A stretch of 6,309 nucleotides of DNA from Desulfobacterales bacterium (GCA_018399455.1 JAGYOT010000119.1:1-6309), one strand, 5' to 3'. Positions 1 through 5,617 are shown, numbered from the stretch's first letter. Translations and numbers: made by a program. Notes: a model not told the origin generated them from the letters alone.

Positions 1-839
1 CGAGCCGTGCCAAGGGCCCGTTTATCAAGGTCAACTGCGGGGCATTGCCGGAAACCTTGCTTGAATCCGAGCTTTTCGGCCATCGCAAAGGAGCGTTTAC
101 CGGGGCTGTAGAAAACAAGACGGGAAGATTCCGCCTGGCCCAGAACGGCAGCCTCTATCTGACCGAAATCGGAGACCTTCCCCTGCCGCTTCAGGTGAAA
201 CTCCTCACCTTTCTTGACGACAAAATCGTCTATCCCCTGGGCAGTCCAAAAGGCGTTCATGTGGATGTCCGGGTCATTGCCGGCACACACCGGAATCTGG
301 AGGAGATGGTAAAGGCGGACCAGTTTCGGAAAGACCTTTTATTTCGCCTGAATGTGGTGCGGCTTCATCTGCCGCCGCTAAGAGCCCGTGAGGAGGATAA
401 GCGGCTTTTAATCGATCATTTTCTAAATACCTTTGTCAATCATTTCGGCAAATCCATCCAGGGGTTTTCAGCAAAAGCCCTGGATCTGCTCAAGACCTAT
501 GACTTCCCCGGCAACGTGCGGGAGCTGAGAAATATTATTGAATATGCGGTCAATGTCTGCCAGAATAAAAGAATTGATGTAACCCATTTGCCGGCCTACG
601 TCATCGAAAGCCTTCAGGAAAACCCCCGGCCATTGCAGGGCGGCATGAATAAAATGCTTCCGGCTGCCAGAGCGGAGGAAAGAAAACCCTCGTTGCCGGA
701 CAACTGGCCGGATACCGAAAAACAGATGATTCTGGATGCGCTTGCCAGAGCAGGCGGCCGGCGAGGGAAAGCTGCCGGAATCCTGGGCTGGGGGCGAAGC
801 ACGCTCTGGCGGAAGATGAAGGCCTATGATATCAACTGA
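1..839 (+). CDS. sigma-54-dependent enhancer-binding regulator, 5'-truncated by window edge
   Basis: This is the C-terminal 278 residues of a bacterial enhancer-binding protein that remodels sigma-54 RNA polymerase by ATP hydrolysis. The reading frame is open from base 3 with no start, so the N-terminal sensor domain and Walker A are outside the window. Visible residues show the GAFTGA loop (30-35) that contacts sigma-54, the Walker B strand (50-59), a sensor I region ([11 protein letters not shown]), the two arginines of FRKDLLFRL (109 and 115), which match the trans-acting arginine fingers, and sensor II GNVREL. A Fis-type helix-turn-helix ends the protein ([19 protein letters not shown]), so it binds DNA. 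The oddity is Walker [10 protein letters not shown], with Thr at residue 54 (bases 162-164) where the family has Asp. The Glu is kept. Whether it carries a receiver domain, and so answers the downstream kinase, cannot be seen. Family assignment is firm; the target is inferred to include the promoter near 4192. Confidence 0.95.
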   Translation, partial: SRAKGPFIKVNCGALPETLLESELFGHRKGAFTGAVENKTGRFRLAQNGSLYLTEIGDLPLPLQVKLLTFLDDKIVYPLGSPKGVHVDVRVIAGTHRNLEEMVKADQFRKDLLFRLNVVRLHLPPLRAREEDKRLLIDHFLNTFVNHFGKSIQGFSAKALDLLKTYDFPGNVRELRNIIEYAVNVCQNKRIDVTHLPAYVIESLQENPRPLQGGMNKMLPAARAEERKPSLPDNWPDTEKQMILDALARAGGRRGKAAGILGWGRSTLWRKMKAYDIN

Positions 840-898
840 GTGGAAACGGACGGCCTTTGAATGGCAGGTGGACGTTAACAGGTATGTAACTTATACAA

Positions 899-1258
899 AT
901 GATGACCAAAATTTTGACCCCGATCCTGGGTGACGATATATCGCCGCGTTTCGATCTGAGCGCCGAGGTCTATATTGTAAGCGTTGACGAGAAGGGGCGC
1001 TATCAGGATGAACGGATCGTGGTGCTTCCCCAGATTTCTGCTGAGCAGCTTTGCCACCTGATAGTGACCGAAAACGTTAACGTGGTGATCTGCGGGGGCA
1101 TTGAAGAACAATACTACCAGTACCTGAACTGGAAGCGCATCAGAGTCTATGATTCCGTAATCGGCCCCTGGGAGCGGGCCATCGCCAGATACCTTGACAA
1201 TAAACTTCAATCCGGCGATATTCTCTGGAATCAGAAAGAAGCCATAGTCGATGAATGA
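899..1258 (+). CDS. NifX/NifB-like dinitrogenase iron-molybdenum cofactor domain protein
   Basis: A 119-residue soluble protein that looks like a single Nitro_FeMo-Co domain (RNase H-like fold, as in NifX, NifY and the C-terminus of NifB). The N-terminus has the typical strand and loop ILTPILGDDISPRFDLSAEVYIV. The middle has the NVNVVICGGI strand-turn, followed by a YYQYLNWKRIRVYDSVIG segment like that of family members, and the end is a helix. Members bind iron-sulfur or Fe-Mo precursor clusters in nitrogenase assembly, but many stand-alone homologues lie outside nif loci and have no known role. Nothing else here is nitrogenase-related. A stop at 887-889 closes the frame upstream, so the start is ATG 899 or 902; the Shine-Dalgarno is weak. 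The gene starts 59 nt after the activator and its last 8 nt overlap the kinase start, so it is probably co-translated with the kinase. A redox, metal or nucleotide input to the signalling genes is possible, but speculative. Confidence 0.8.
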   Translation: MMTKILTPILGDDISPRFDLSAEVYIVSVDEKGRYQDERIVVLPQISAEQLCHLIVTENVNVVICGGIEEQYYQYLNWKRIRVYDSVIGPWERAIARYLDNKLQSGDILWNQKEAIVDE

Positions 1259-2981
1259 GATCCAGCCGGCAGGCGCCAAGCCTGAAAACGCATCGGAGAA
1301 AAGTATTCGCCGGCCGCTGAGACAGCGTTATCTCCGTCTGCGCCGCAATATGATTATCATTATGGTCATTGTCACTGCGATTCCGCTGACGTTGATGACC
1401 GTGATCAATGCCCTGCAGTCGCAATCCAAAATCAAGACCGAACGGATTGAGCCCATGCGGGCGATTGTCAACAAAGCCACCCACTCCTTTGAGCTGTTTT
1501 TGGAGGAGCGTATCTCGGCCATTCGGTTCATCGGTTCCAGCTATAGCTTTGAACAGCTTGCTGGCGCCCATACATTAAACCATGTTTATCAAACCCTGAG
1601 AGAGACCTTCGGCGGGTATGTGGACCTGGGCCTGATCAACAGTCAGGGCATTCAGGTGAGTTACGCCGGCCCCTATGATCTGATCGGCAAAAACTATGCG
1701 AATCAGCATTGGTTCCAGGAGGTGCAGGTGCGGGGGACCTACATCAGTGATGTGTTTATGGGTTATCGCGGGTTTCCGCATATTGCACTGGCCGCCCAGC
1801 ATCTGAAGCCGGACGGGACCTACTGGGTGCTGCGGGCCACCATGGATACCAAAAAGTTTGACAACCTGATCGCCGCGATGGGATTGAATCCCGTCAGTGA
1901 CGCCTTTATTATCAATAAAGCGGGTGTGCTCCAGACCGAATCCCAGTTCTATGGAAAGGTTCTGGAAAAATGCCGCCTCCGCGTCCCCCGCGCCGGTGCC
2001 GGAACGCATGTTACGGAAAAAACCGACCCCCGGGGCCGTGAAATTTTTCAGATCAGCTCAAAGTTTCTCAAGCATGACTTTACGCTGGTCATGGTGATTC
2101 CCCGTACGATTATCCTGAAATCCTGGCAGGCCCTGAAGCAGGAAATGATTTACCTGTTTTTGTTTAGTCTAATCGGGATCACCCTGGTTATTTTCTGGGT
2201 TACCAACCAGCTGGTAAAGCGCGTTCAGGATGCCGATGAACGCCGGGAAGCCGCCTTTCGAAACCTTGAGTATACTCAGAAGCTGTCCTCCATCGGCCGC
2301 CTGGCCGCAGGCGTCGCCCATGAAATCAACAATCCTCTGTCCATCATCAACGAGAAATCCGGGCTCCTCCAGGATCTGGTGGAGCATGATCGCTATCATG
2401 ACAAGGAAAAGCTCCTTAAGCTGACCGCTTCGATCAATCAGTCCGTCAACCGGTGCAAGTCCATTACCCAGCGCCTGCTGGGATTTGCCCGCCAGATCGG
2501 CGTTCATTATGAAATGTTAAACGTCAATGAAGTGCTTCAGGAAACCCTGGGGTTCTTAAGAAAAGAGGCCATTGCCAAAAATGTTAAAACCCGTTTCGAG
2601 CTTGACGAGTCAATACCAAAGATATCCTCTGACCGGGGTCAGCTCCAGCAGGTCTTTTTAAATATTATCAACAATGCCTTTGCAGCGGTGGAACAAGGTG
2701 GCGAGATCACACTGAAAAGCTGGGATGTCGATGCGGACTTTATTGCTGTCTCCATAAGTGATAATGGAACGGGAATGACCAGGGAGACCATGAAACAGAT
2801 ATTTGAGCCTTTTTTTACAACCAAGAAGCAGTATGGCACCGGCCTGGGCCTCTCTATCACCTATGGCGTTGTCAAAAAGCTGGGGGGCGACATTCAGGTG
2901 AAAAGCAAACCTGGAGAAGGCTCTACCTTTACCATTCTTTTACCCAAAAAACAGGCGGGAGAGCAGAATGAGCAATCTTAA
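1251..2981 (+). CDS. membrane sensor histidine kinase with periplasmic dCache domain (NtrB-type core)
   Basis: A 576-residue sensor kinase. A basic cytoplasmic N-terminus (1-33) precedes TM1 (about 34-55). A large periplasmic dCache-type ligand domain follows (about 60-295), with the characteristic run NQHWFQEV..GTYISDVFMGYRGFPHIALAA, which in Cache sensors lines a small-molecule pocket. TM2 is about 299-320, then a short linker without an obvious PAS domain. The DHp helix has LAAGVAHEINNPLSII, with His357 as the expected phosphoacceptor. The ATPase domain has an N-box (NIINNA, 471-476), a G1 box (DNGTGM, 504-509), an F-box (FEPFFTTK, 518-525) and a G2 box (GTGLGLS, 529-535), so it should be catalytically active. 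ATG 1251 overlaps the stop of the NifX-like gene by 8 nt, and the 3' end overlaps the receiver gene by 14 nt, indicating translational coupling. The natural ligand cannot be read from the sequence; organic acids, amino acids and similar small molecules are usual for this fold. Confidence 0.95.
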   Translation: MNEIQPAGAKPENASEKSIRRPLRQRYLRLRRNMIIIMVIVTAIPLTLMTVINALQSQSKIKTERIEPMRAIVNKATHSFELFLEERISAIRFIGSSYSFEQLAGAHTLNHVYQTLRETFGGYVDLGLINSQGIQVSYAGPYDLIGKNYANQHWFQEVQVRGTYISDVFMGYRGFPHIALAAQHLKPDGTYWVLRATMDTKKFDNLIAAMGLNPVSDAFIINKAGVLQTESQFYGKVLEKCRLRVPRAGAGTHVTEKTDPRGREIFQISSKFLKHDFTLVMVIPRTIILKSWQALKQEMIYLFLFSLIGITLVIFWVTNQLVKRVQDADERREAAFRNLEYTQKLSSIGRLAAGVAHEINNPLSIINEKSGLLQDLVEHDRYHDKEKLLKLTASINQSVNRCKSITQRLLGFARQIGVHYEMLNVNEVLQETLGFLRKEAIAKNVKTRFELDESIPKISSDRGQLQQVFLNIINNAFAAVEQGGEITLKSWDVDADFIAVSISDNGTGMTRETMKQIFEPFFTTKKQYGTGLGLSITYGVVKKLGGDIQVKSKPGEGSTFTILLPKKQAGEQNEQS

Positions 2982-3351
2982 GGTCTTGCTTGTGGATGAC
3001 GAAGAGGAGTTTGTTTCAGCGCTGGCTGAACGGCTGGATATCAGGGGAATTGAGACCCGGGTGGCCACGGATGGAGAACAGGCCCTGGAAATGATTGAAA
3101 CCGAATTTTTTGATGTGGTTGTGCTGGATGTTATCATGCCCGGCATTTCAGGGCTTGAAGTGCTGCAGCGGCTCAATGAAAAAAAGACGGCTTCAGCGGT
3201 GATCCTTCTGACCGGTCACGGCTCCACCAAGGAAGGCCTTGAAGGAATGCGCATGGGTGCGTTTGATTATCTGATGAAACCTTTGGATATCGACGAACTG
3301 ATCGCCAAAATGAAAGAGGCGGCTTCCACAAACAGGACAAAACAGGAGTGA
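2968..3351 (+). CDS. single-domain response regulator (CheY/Spo0F-like receiver)
   Basis: A 127-residue protein consisting only of a receiver domain. It has the acid pocket Asp10-Asp11, phosphoacceptor Asp54 in VVLDVIMPG, the switch Thr82 in LLTGHG, Tyr101 and the conserved Lys104 in MKPLD, so it should be phosphorylatable. There is no DNA-binding or enzymatic output; only about 15 hydrophilic residues follow the last helix. ATG 2968 is supported by a GGCGGGAG-type ribosome site just upstream and lies within the kinase 3' end (14-nt overlap), making the kinase at 1251 the likely phosphodonor. With the downstream His-protein it fits the middle position of a phosphorelay, as Spo0F does in Bacillus. 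It is strikingly similar along its length to the receiver at 5144 (shared VDDE.EFV, DGEQALE, MPGI.G.EVLQR, LTGHGS), so the two probably arose by duplication. Unlike that paralogue it has no FAEAGE tail. Confidence 0.95.
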   Translation: MSNLKVLLVDDEEEFVSALAERLDIRGIETRVATDGEQALEMIETEFFDVVVLDVIMPGISGLEVLQRLNEKKTASAVILLTGHGSTKEGLEGMRMGAFDYLMKPLDIDELIAKMKEAASTNRTKQE

Positions 3352-3353
3352 GC

Positions 3354-4019
3354 ATGACGGAGCTTCAAGGTAAGGATGTAGAATTTTTTGGAAAAATTAC
3401 GGCCTCAATGACTCATGAATTTAAAAATGTGCTGGCCATCATCAAGGAATCCGCCGGCCTGATGGAAGACATTACAAAGATTGCGCCCTTGTCCGACAGC
3501 CGTCATCAGGAAAAGCTCGACAATGCCCTAAAGACAATTAAAAACCAGCTCAATCGGGGTATGGAGCTGAGCACCGTGTTCAATCGGTTTGCCCATGCGC
3601 CGGATAAATCCATTGCTGAGGTCAACCTCCACCAGCTTGCCGGGCAGGTGGTCAAACTCTCTGAACGATTTGCCCGCCTGAAACGTATTAGGCTGGAAGT
3701 TGCCCCCGAATCGCAGTCTGATACCTCTCTGAATGTCACGGGAAGCCTTGTGTGGCTGCAAATGGCTGTCTATCTGGCCATCGAATGCGGATTAAACAGC
3801 CTTCCCGCCGAATCCGTCATCACGCTTACCAGTGAAAGCCATGAAGGGAAAAAATGCATCCGTGTGCAATGCACAGGCGAGGCATCCGATCCCGCGCAAC
3901 TGGCTGAAGCGTTTAAGGACAATTCTTCCTGGGTGGAGTTGGAAAAAGCGATGCAGGCGCTGGGCGGGATTGCTGGATGGCTTGACAATGCCCCGGGGGT
4001 CAGGCTGATCTTCGGATAA
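3354..4019 (+). CDS. histidine phosphotransferase-like protein / degenerate histidine kinase
   Basis: A 221-residue soluble protein beginning directly with a DHp-like helix: ITASMTHEFKNVLAIIKESAGLM, with His21 followed by Glu, Phe, Lys and Asn, as in the H-box of HisKA kinases. A second helix (about 45-75) would complete the hairpin. The C-terminal half keeps the length and end of a Bergerat fold (AMQALGGIAGWLDNAPGVRLIFG resembles the last helix and strand of kinases). It has no N-box (the site reads YLAIECGLNSLP), no DxGxG, no F-box and no GTGLG, so ATP binding is unlikely. This layout recalls ChpT and Spo0B phosphotransferases, which dimerise through the DHp and pass phosphate between receivers. 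There is no transmembrane segment. ATG 3354 is chosen because AGGAG at 3344-3348 sits at good spacing; GTG 3348 is an in-frame alternative. It begins 2 nt after the receiver stop. A phosphatase or pseudokinase role is the main alternative. Confidence 0.75.
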   Translation: MTELQGKDVEFFGKITASMTHEFKNVLAIIKESAGLMEDITKIAPLSDSRHQEKLDNALKTIKNQLNRGMELSTVFNRFAHAPDKSIAEVNLHQLAGQVVKLSERFARLKRIRLEVAPESQSDTSLNVTGSLVWLQMAVYLAIECGLNSLPAESVITLTSESHEGKKCIRVQCTGEASDPAQLAEAFKDNSSWVELEKAMQALGGIAGWLDNAPGVRLIFG

Positions 4020-4076
4020 CCCCAATGAGTACTTAAAATTCCTGTCTGGTCGCCCTGACCTGCCGGGGTGGGGTAC

Positions 4077-4136
4077 ACTTTTGTTTCTTTTTGTATCAAA
4101 TTGTCCTACAACTTTTGTTTCTTTTTGTATCAAATT
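4077..4136 (+). repeat. two 26-bp perfect direct repeats, candidate upstream activator sites
   Basis: Copies lie at 4077-4102 and 4111-4136, separated by 8 nt (34-bp period), starting ACTTTTGTTTC and ending GTATCAAATT. Each contains the small dyad TTTG-TAT-CAAA (4090-4100 and 4124-4134). Relative to the predicted start near 4219 they lie at roughly -142 to -83, a usual distance for enhancer sites bound by sigma-54 activators that act through DNA looping. The repeat itself is directly visible; the binding function, and the protein bound, are inferred. Confidence 0.8.
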
Positions 4137-4191
4137 TGTTCCGTGGCTTGCGGATAAATGCGGAATGGCTTGTTATCATGCTTTTCTTGAG

Positions 4192-4209
4192 TTGGCACAA
4201 AAAATGCTA
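4192..4209 (+). promoter_or_regulatory. sigma-54 (-24/-12) promoter
   Basis: The sequence reads TTGGCAC, five A, then ATGCTA. It matches the sigma-54 consensus TTGGCAC-N5-TTGCTA at all but one base, and the invariant GG (4194-4195) and GC (4206-4207) have the required 10-nt spacing. Transcription should start about 12 nt past the -12 element, near 4219, giving a leader of about 98 nt before ATG 4317. Such promoters require an ATP-driven enhancer-binding protein, and the gene at the left edge of this window encodes one. Confidence 0.85.
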
Positions 4210-4257
4210 TCTTTGTTCCCAGTTAGGATGCAACGGACCTGAACTGGACCTATAAAT

Positions 4258-4295
4258 AGTGCCCGAACGAAAAACTTGGTTTTCGTTCAGGCACT
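4258..4295 (+). promoter_or_regulatory. 16-bp stem-loop in the predicted 5' leader
   Basis: The left arm AGTGCCCGAACGAAAA (4258-4273) pairs with TTTTCGTTCAGGCACT (4280-4295) with one C/A mismatch and a 6-nt loop (ACTTGG). It starts about 40 nt after the predicted transcript start and ends 7 nt before the Shine-Dalgarno. No T-run follows it, so it is not a terminator for the downstream gene. It could stabilise the 5' end of the mRNA, present a protein-binding site, or, as DNA, act as an operator dyad. The structure is plain; the role is not. Confidence 0.75.
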
Positions 4296-4302
4296 AAAGA
4301 AC

Positions 4303-4310
4303 AAAGGAGG
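4303..4310 (+). promoter_or_regulatory. strong Shine-Dalgarno for the FAEAGE small protein
   Basis: AAAGGAGG is followed by a 6-nt spacer to ATG 4317, close to perfect complementarity to the 16S 3' end. It fixes the start of the small protein and suggests high translation. The next gene (4632) shows no comparable site. Confidence 0.85.
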
Positions 4311-4316
4311 TTAACC

Positions 4317-4619
4317 ATGAAAAGCGGAACCATCGAAAGGACCTTTGCTGCAGCAGCTTTTGCTGAAGCCGGCGAGCATGAAACGGCCATGAAGATGATG
4401 GGCATTCGGCCTGCGTATGAAAAGGTGCGAAAATTCTGCGATTATATGGCAAACAATTTTGCAGCAGTCGGTTTTGCCGAGGCTGACTGCCATGATGAGG
4501 CGATCCGAATTGCCGATTCAAGGGAGGTTTCCATCAGAAAGCGGGATTCTCTGGACACGTTTCTGGAAACCGTTGGCCTTGGTCAGGTGCGGGTCTGCTA
4601 CGGACTGGCAAGAGTTTGA
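4317..4619 (+). CDS. 100-aa small protein with duplicated FAEAGE-type motif
   Basis: I do not recognise this protein as a named family. It is short, soluble by appearance, mostly helical in composition and made of two similar segments. Residues 9-28 read TFAAAAFAEAGEHETAMKMM and residues 47-66 read NFAAVGFAEADCHDEAIRIA, with F, AA, FAEA, H and A aligned. The first segment also closely matches the C-terminal tails of the two receivers encoded just downstream, so the three proteins probably share a partner or bind one another. The tail (about 68-100, RKRDSLDTFLETVGLGQVRVCYGLARV) resembles nothing I can name. The start is firm: it is the first gene after a sigma-54 promoter and has a strong ribosome site. 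The motif looks like a short amphipathic helix-turn-helix, comparable in size to half a TPR unit, but TPR membership is not claimed. It is likely abundant when induced. Confidence 0.85.
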   Translation: MKSGTIERTFAAAAFAEAGEHETAMKMMGIRPAYEKVRKFCDYMANNFAAVGFAEADCHDEAIRIADSREVSIRKRDSLDTFLETVGLGQVRVCYGLARV

Positions 4620-4631
4620 TCCTGTCTCGTC

Positions 4632-5144
4632 ATGCGGGCCAATCTTTTATTGATTGAGACCGATAACCTGTTCCGCATGAACCTAACCAGGCGTTTGGAC
4701 GGGGAACGTTTTCGGGTTTTCCCGGCGAATCGGCCGGCAGTGATCAAACGGCTAATCAAGAAGAATAAAATCGATGTTGCACTGCTTGATCTTTCCGGGT
4801 TAAAATTAGAAGGACTAAACGTGCTACGATTGATCAAAAAGCTAAATCCCCTGACGGAGGTGATTTTGCTGAACACTACTGGCAATATGGCACTTTCCAT
4901 CGAGGGAATGAAGCTGGGGGCGTTTGACGACCTTTTGATTCCGCTTAACATCAACACCTTGATACAGCGGATTGAGTCAGCCTATAGCCAAAAAAAGGAA
5001 AATGAAAAGCGCGTTCGGCTCAAAGGCTATCAAAAGGTTATGATGGCGGCTACATTCGCTGAAGCGGGAGAGCCTGAGACCGCTAAGGCGTATCTGAACA
5101 ATCGCGGCAACCCTACAGATTCTAATTCGAAAGGAGAACGCTAA
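4632..5144 (+). CDS. degenerate receiver (pseudo-REC) protein with C-terminal FAEAGE motif
   Basis: A 170-residue protein with a receiver-like fold (about 1-120), a basic, charged linker and a tail motif MMAATFAEAGEPETAKAYL (137-155). Alignment to the neighbouring receivers shows that the acid pocket Asp-Asp has become Glu9-Thr10, the switch Thr has become Asn81, the aromatic switch has become Asp100 and the essential Lys has become Ile103. The Asp equivalent to the phosphoacceptor (Asp53, in ALLDLSG) remains. With the Mg-binding pair and the Lys altered, normal aspartyl phosphorylation is doubtful, so it probably acts as a constitutive or protein-binding receiver. It starts 12 nt after the small-protein gene with no clear Shine-Dalgarno, so translation may depend on coupling. 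Its stop overlaps the next start by 1 nt (TAATG). The last 15 residues are polar and probably disordered. Confidence 0.85.
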   Translation: MRANLLLIETDNLFRMNLTRRLDGERFRVFPANRPAVIKRLIKKNKIDVALLDLSGLKLEGLNVLRLIKKLNPLTEVILLNTTGNMALSIEGMKLGAFDDLLIPLNINTLIQRIESAYSQKKENEKRVRLKGYQKVMMAATFAEAGEPETAKAYLNNRGNPTDSNSKGER

Positions 5145-5617
5145 TGGCGGATAAGGACAAAGACAACATCAAAATTCTGCTGGTCGATGATGAACAGGAA
5201 TTTGTGAAAACCCTGTCCGAGAGGATTAAGATGCGGGAACTGGGTACGGAAATCGCCCATGACGGAGAGCAGGCACTCGAAATTGTGAATAAGGAAGTTC
5301 CCGACGTTATGGTTCTGGACTTAAGGATGCCGGGGATCGACGGCATGGAAGTGCTTCAACGGGTCAAAAAGGCTTACCCGGAAGTCCAGGTGATTATTTT
5401 GACCGGGCATGGCTCGGACCGGGATGAAGAAGAGGCAAGACGACTGGGCGCCTTTGAATATCTGCAGAAGCCGGTAGAGGTCGATACCCTGGTTAATAAA
5501 ATCCGGCGGGCCTATCGTCAAAAAGTGGAAGCTTCCATGATGGCCGGTACCTTTGCCGAGGCCGGGGAGTTTGATACGGCCAGGCAAATGCTAGACAAGG
5601 ATAAAAAGAAGAAGTAG
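5144..5617 (+). CDS. response regulator receiver protein with C-terminal FAEAGE motif
   Basis: A 157-residue protein with a complete receiver domain (about 8-125): Asp15-Asp16 pocket, phosphoacceptor Asp59 in MVLDLRMPG, Thr87 in ILTGHG, Tyr106 and Lys109 in QKPVE. It should therefore accept phosphate from a kinase or phosphotransferase, plausibly the His-protein at 3354. Instead of a DNA-binding output it ends with SMMAGTFAEAGEFDTARQML (131-150), nearly the same motif as in the two preceding proteins, then a lysine-rich end (DKDKKKK). Starting at ATG 5144 with AAGGAG at 5131-5136, it overlaps the previous stop by one base, so the pair is translationally linked. Its receiver resembles the lone receiver at 2968 more than a typical unrelated receiver would, pointing to duplication inside the locus. 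Its role is inferred: a switch that controls, through the tail, the same partner as the small protein. Confidence 0.93.
   Translation: MADKDKDNIKILLVDDEQEFVKTLSERIKMRELGTEIAHDGEQALEIVNKEVPDVMVLDLRMPGIDGMEVLQRVKKAYPEVQVIILTGHGSDRDEEEARRLGAFEYLQKPVEVDTLVNKIRRAYRQKVEASMMAGTFAEAGEFDTARQMLDKDKKKK

Larger units (their letters stand above)
4020..4316 (+). other. 297-nt regulatory intergenic region
   Basis: No credible gene is visible on either strand. From left to right it holds a GC-rich stretch after the stop, two T-rich 26-bp direct repeats, about 55 nt of unremarkable sequence with a minor TGGCTTG direct repeat (4144-4150 and 4166-4172), a sigma-54-type promoter, a leader stem-loop and a strong Shine-Dalgarno. 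The arrangement suggests the end of one operon and the regulated start of another. A convincing intrinsic terminator for the upstream operon is not seen, so read-through remains possible. Confidence 0.8.

Noticed and set aside
1140..2009. Several minus-strand open frames inside the kinase gene
   Set aside because: All lie within a gene with complete Cache and kinase motifs and have no similarity I can recognise.
3348..3353. GTG start for the His-protein, overlapping the receiver stop
   Set aside because: ATG 3354 is only two codons later and has AGGAG at proper spacing; with GTG the ribosome site would abut the start.
4051..4095. Possible terminator after the His-protein gene: CGCCC (4051-4055) with GGGTG (4066-4070), then T-rich sequence
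   Set aside because: The stem is only 5 bp with a G-U pair and a 10-nt loop, and the T-rich part belongs to the direct repeat and starts 8 nt away. Too weak to call.
3770..4133. Minus-strand open frames starting in the direct repeats (MIQKETKV)
   Set aside because: The repeated N-terminus comes from the DNA repeat itself. The frames run antisense to the His-protein and show no domain or ribosome site.
4077..4136. Two-unit CRISPR-like array
   Set aside because: There are only two copies with an 8-nt spacer, low-complexity T-rich content and no cas genes. Position relative to the promoter explains it better.
4249..4257. TATAAAT as a sigma-70 -10 element ahead of the small protein
   Set aside because: No -35 element at usable spacing, while a nearly perfect sigma-54 promoter lies just upstream.
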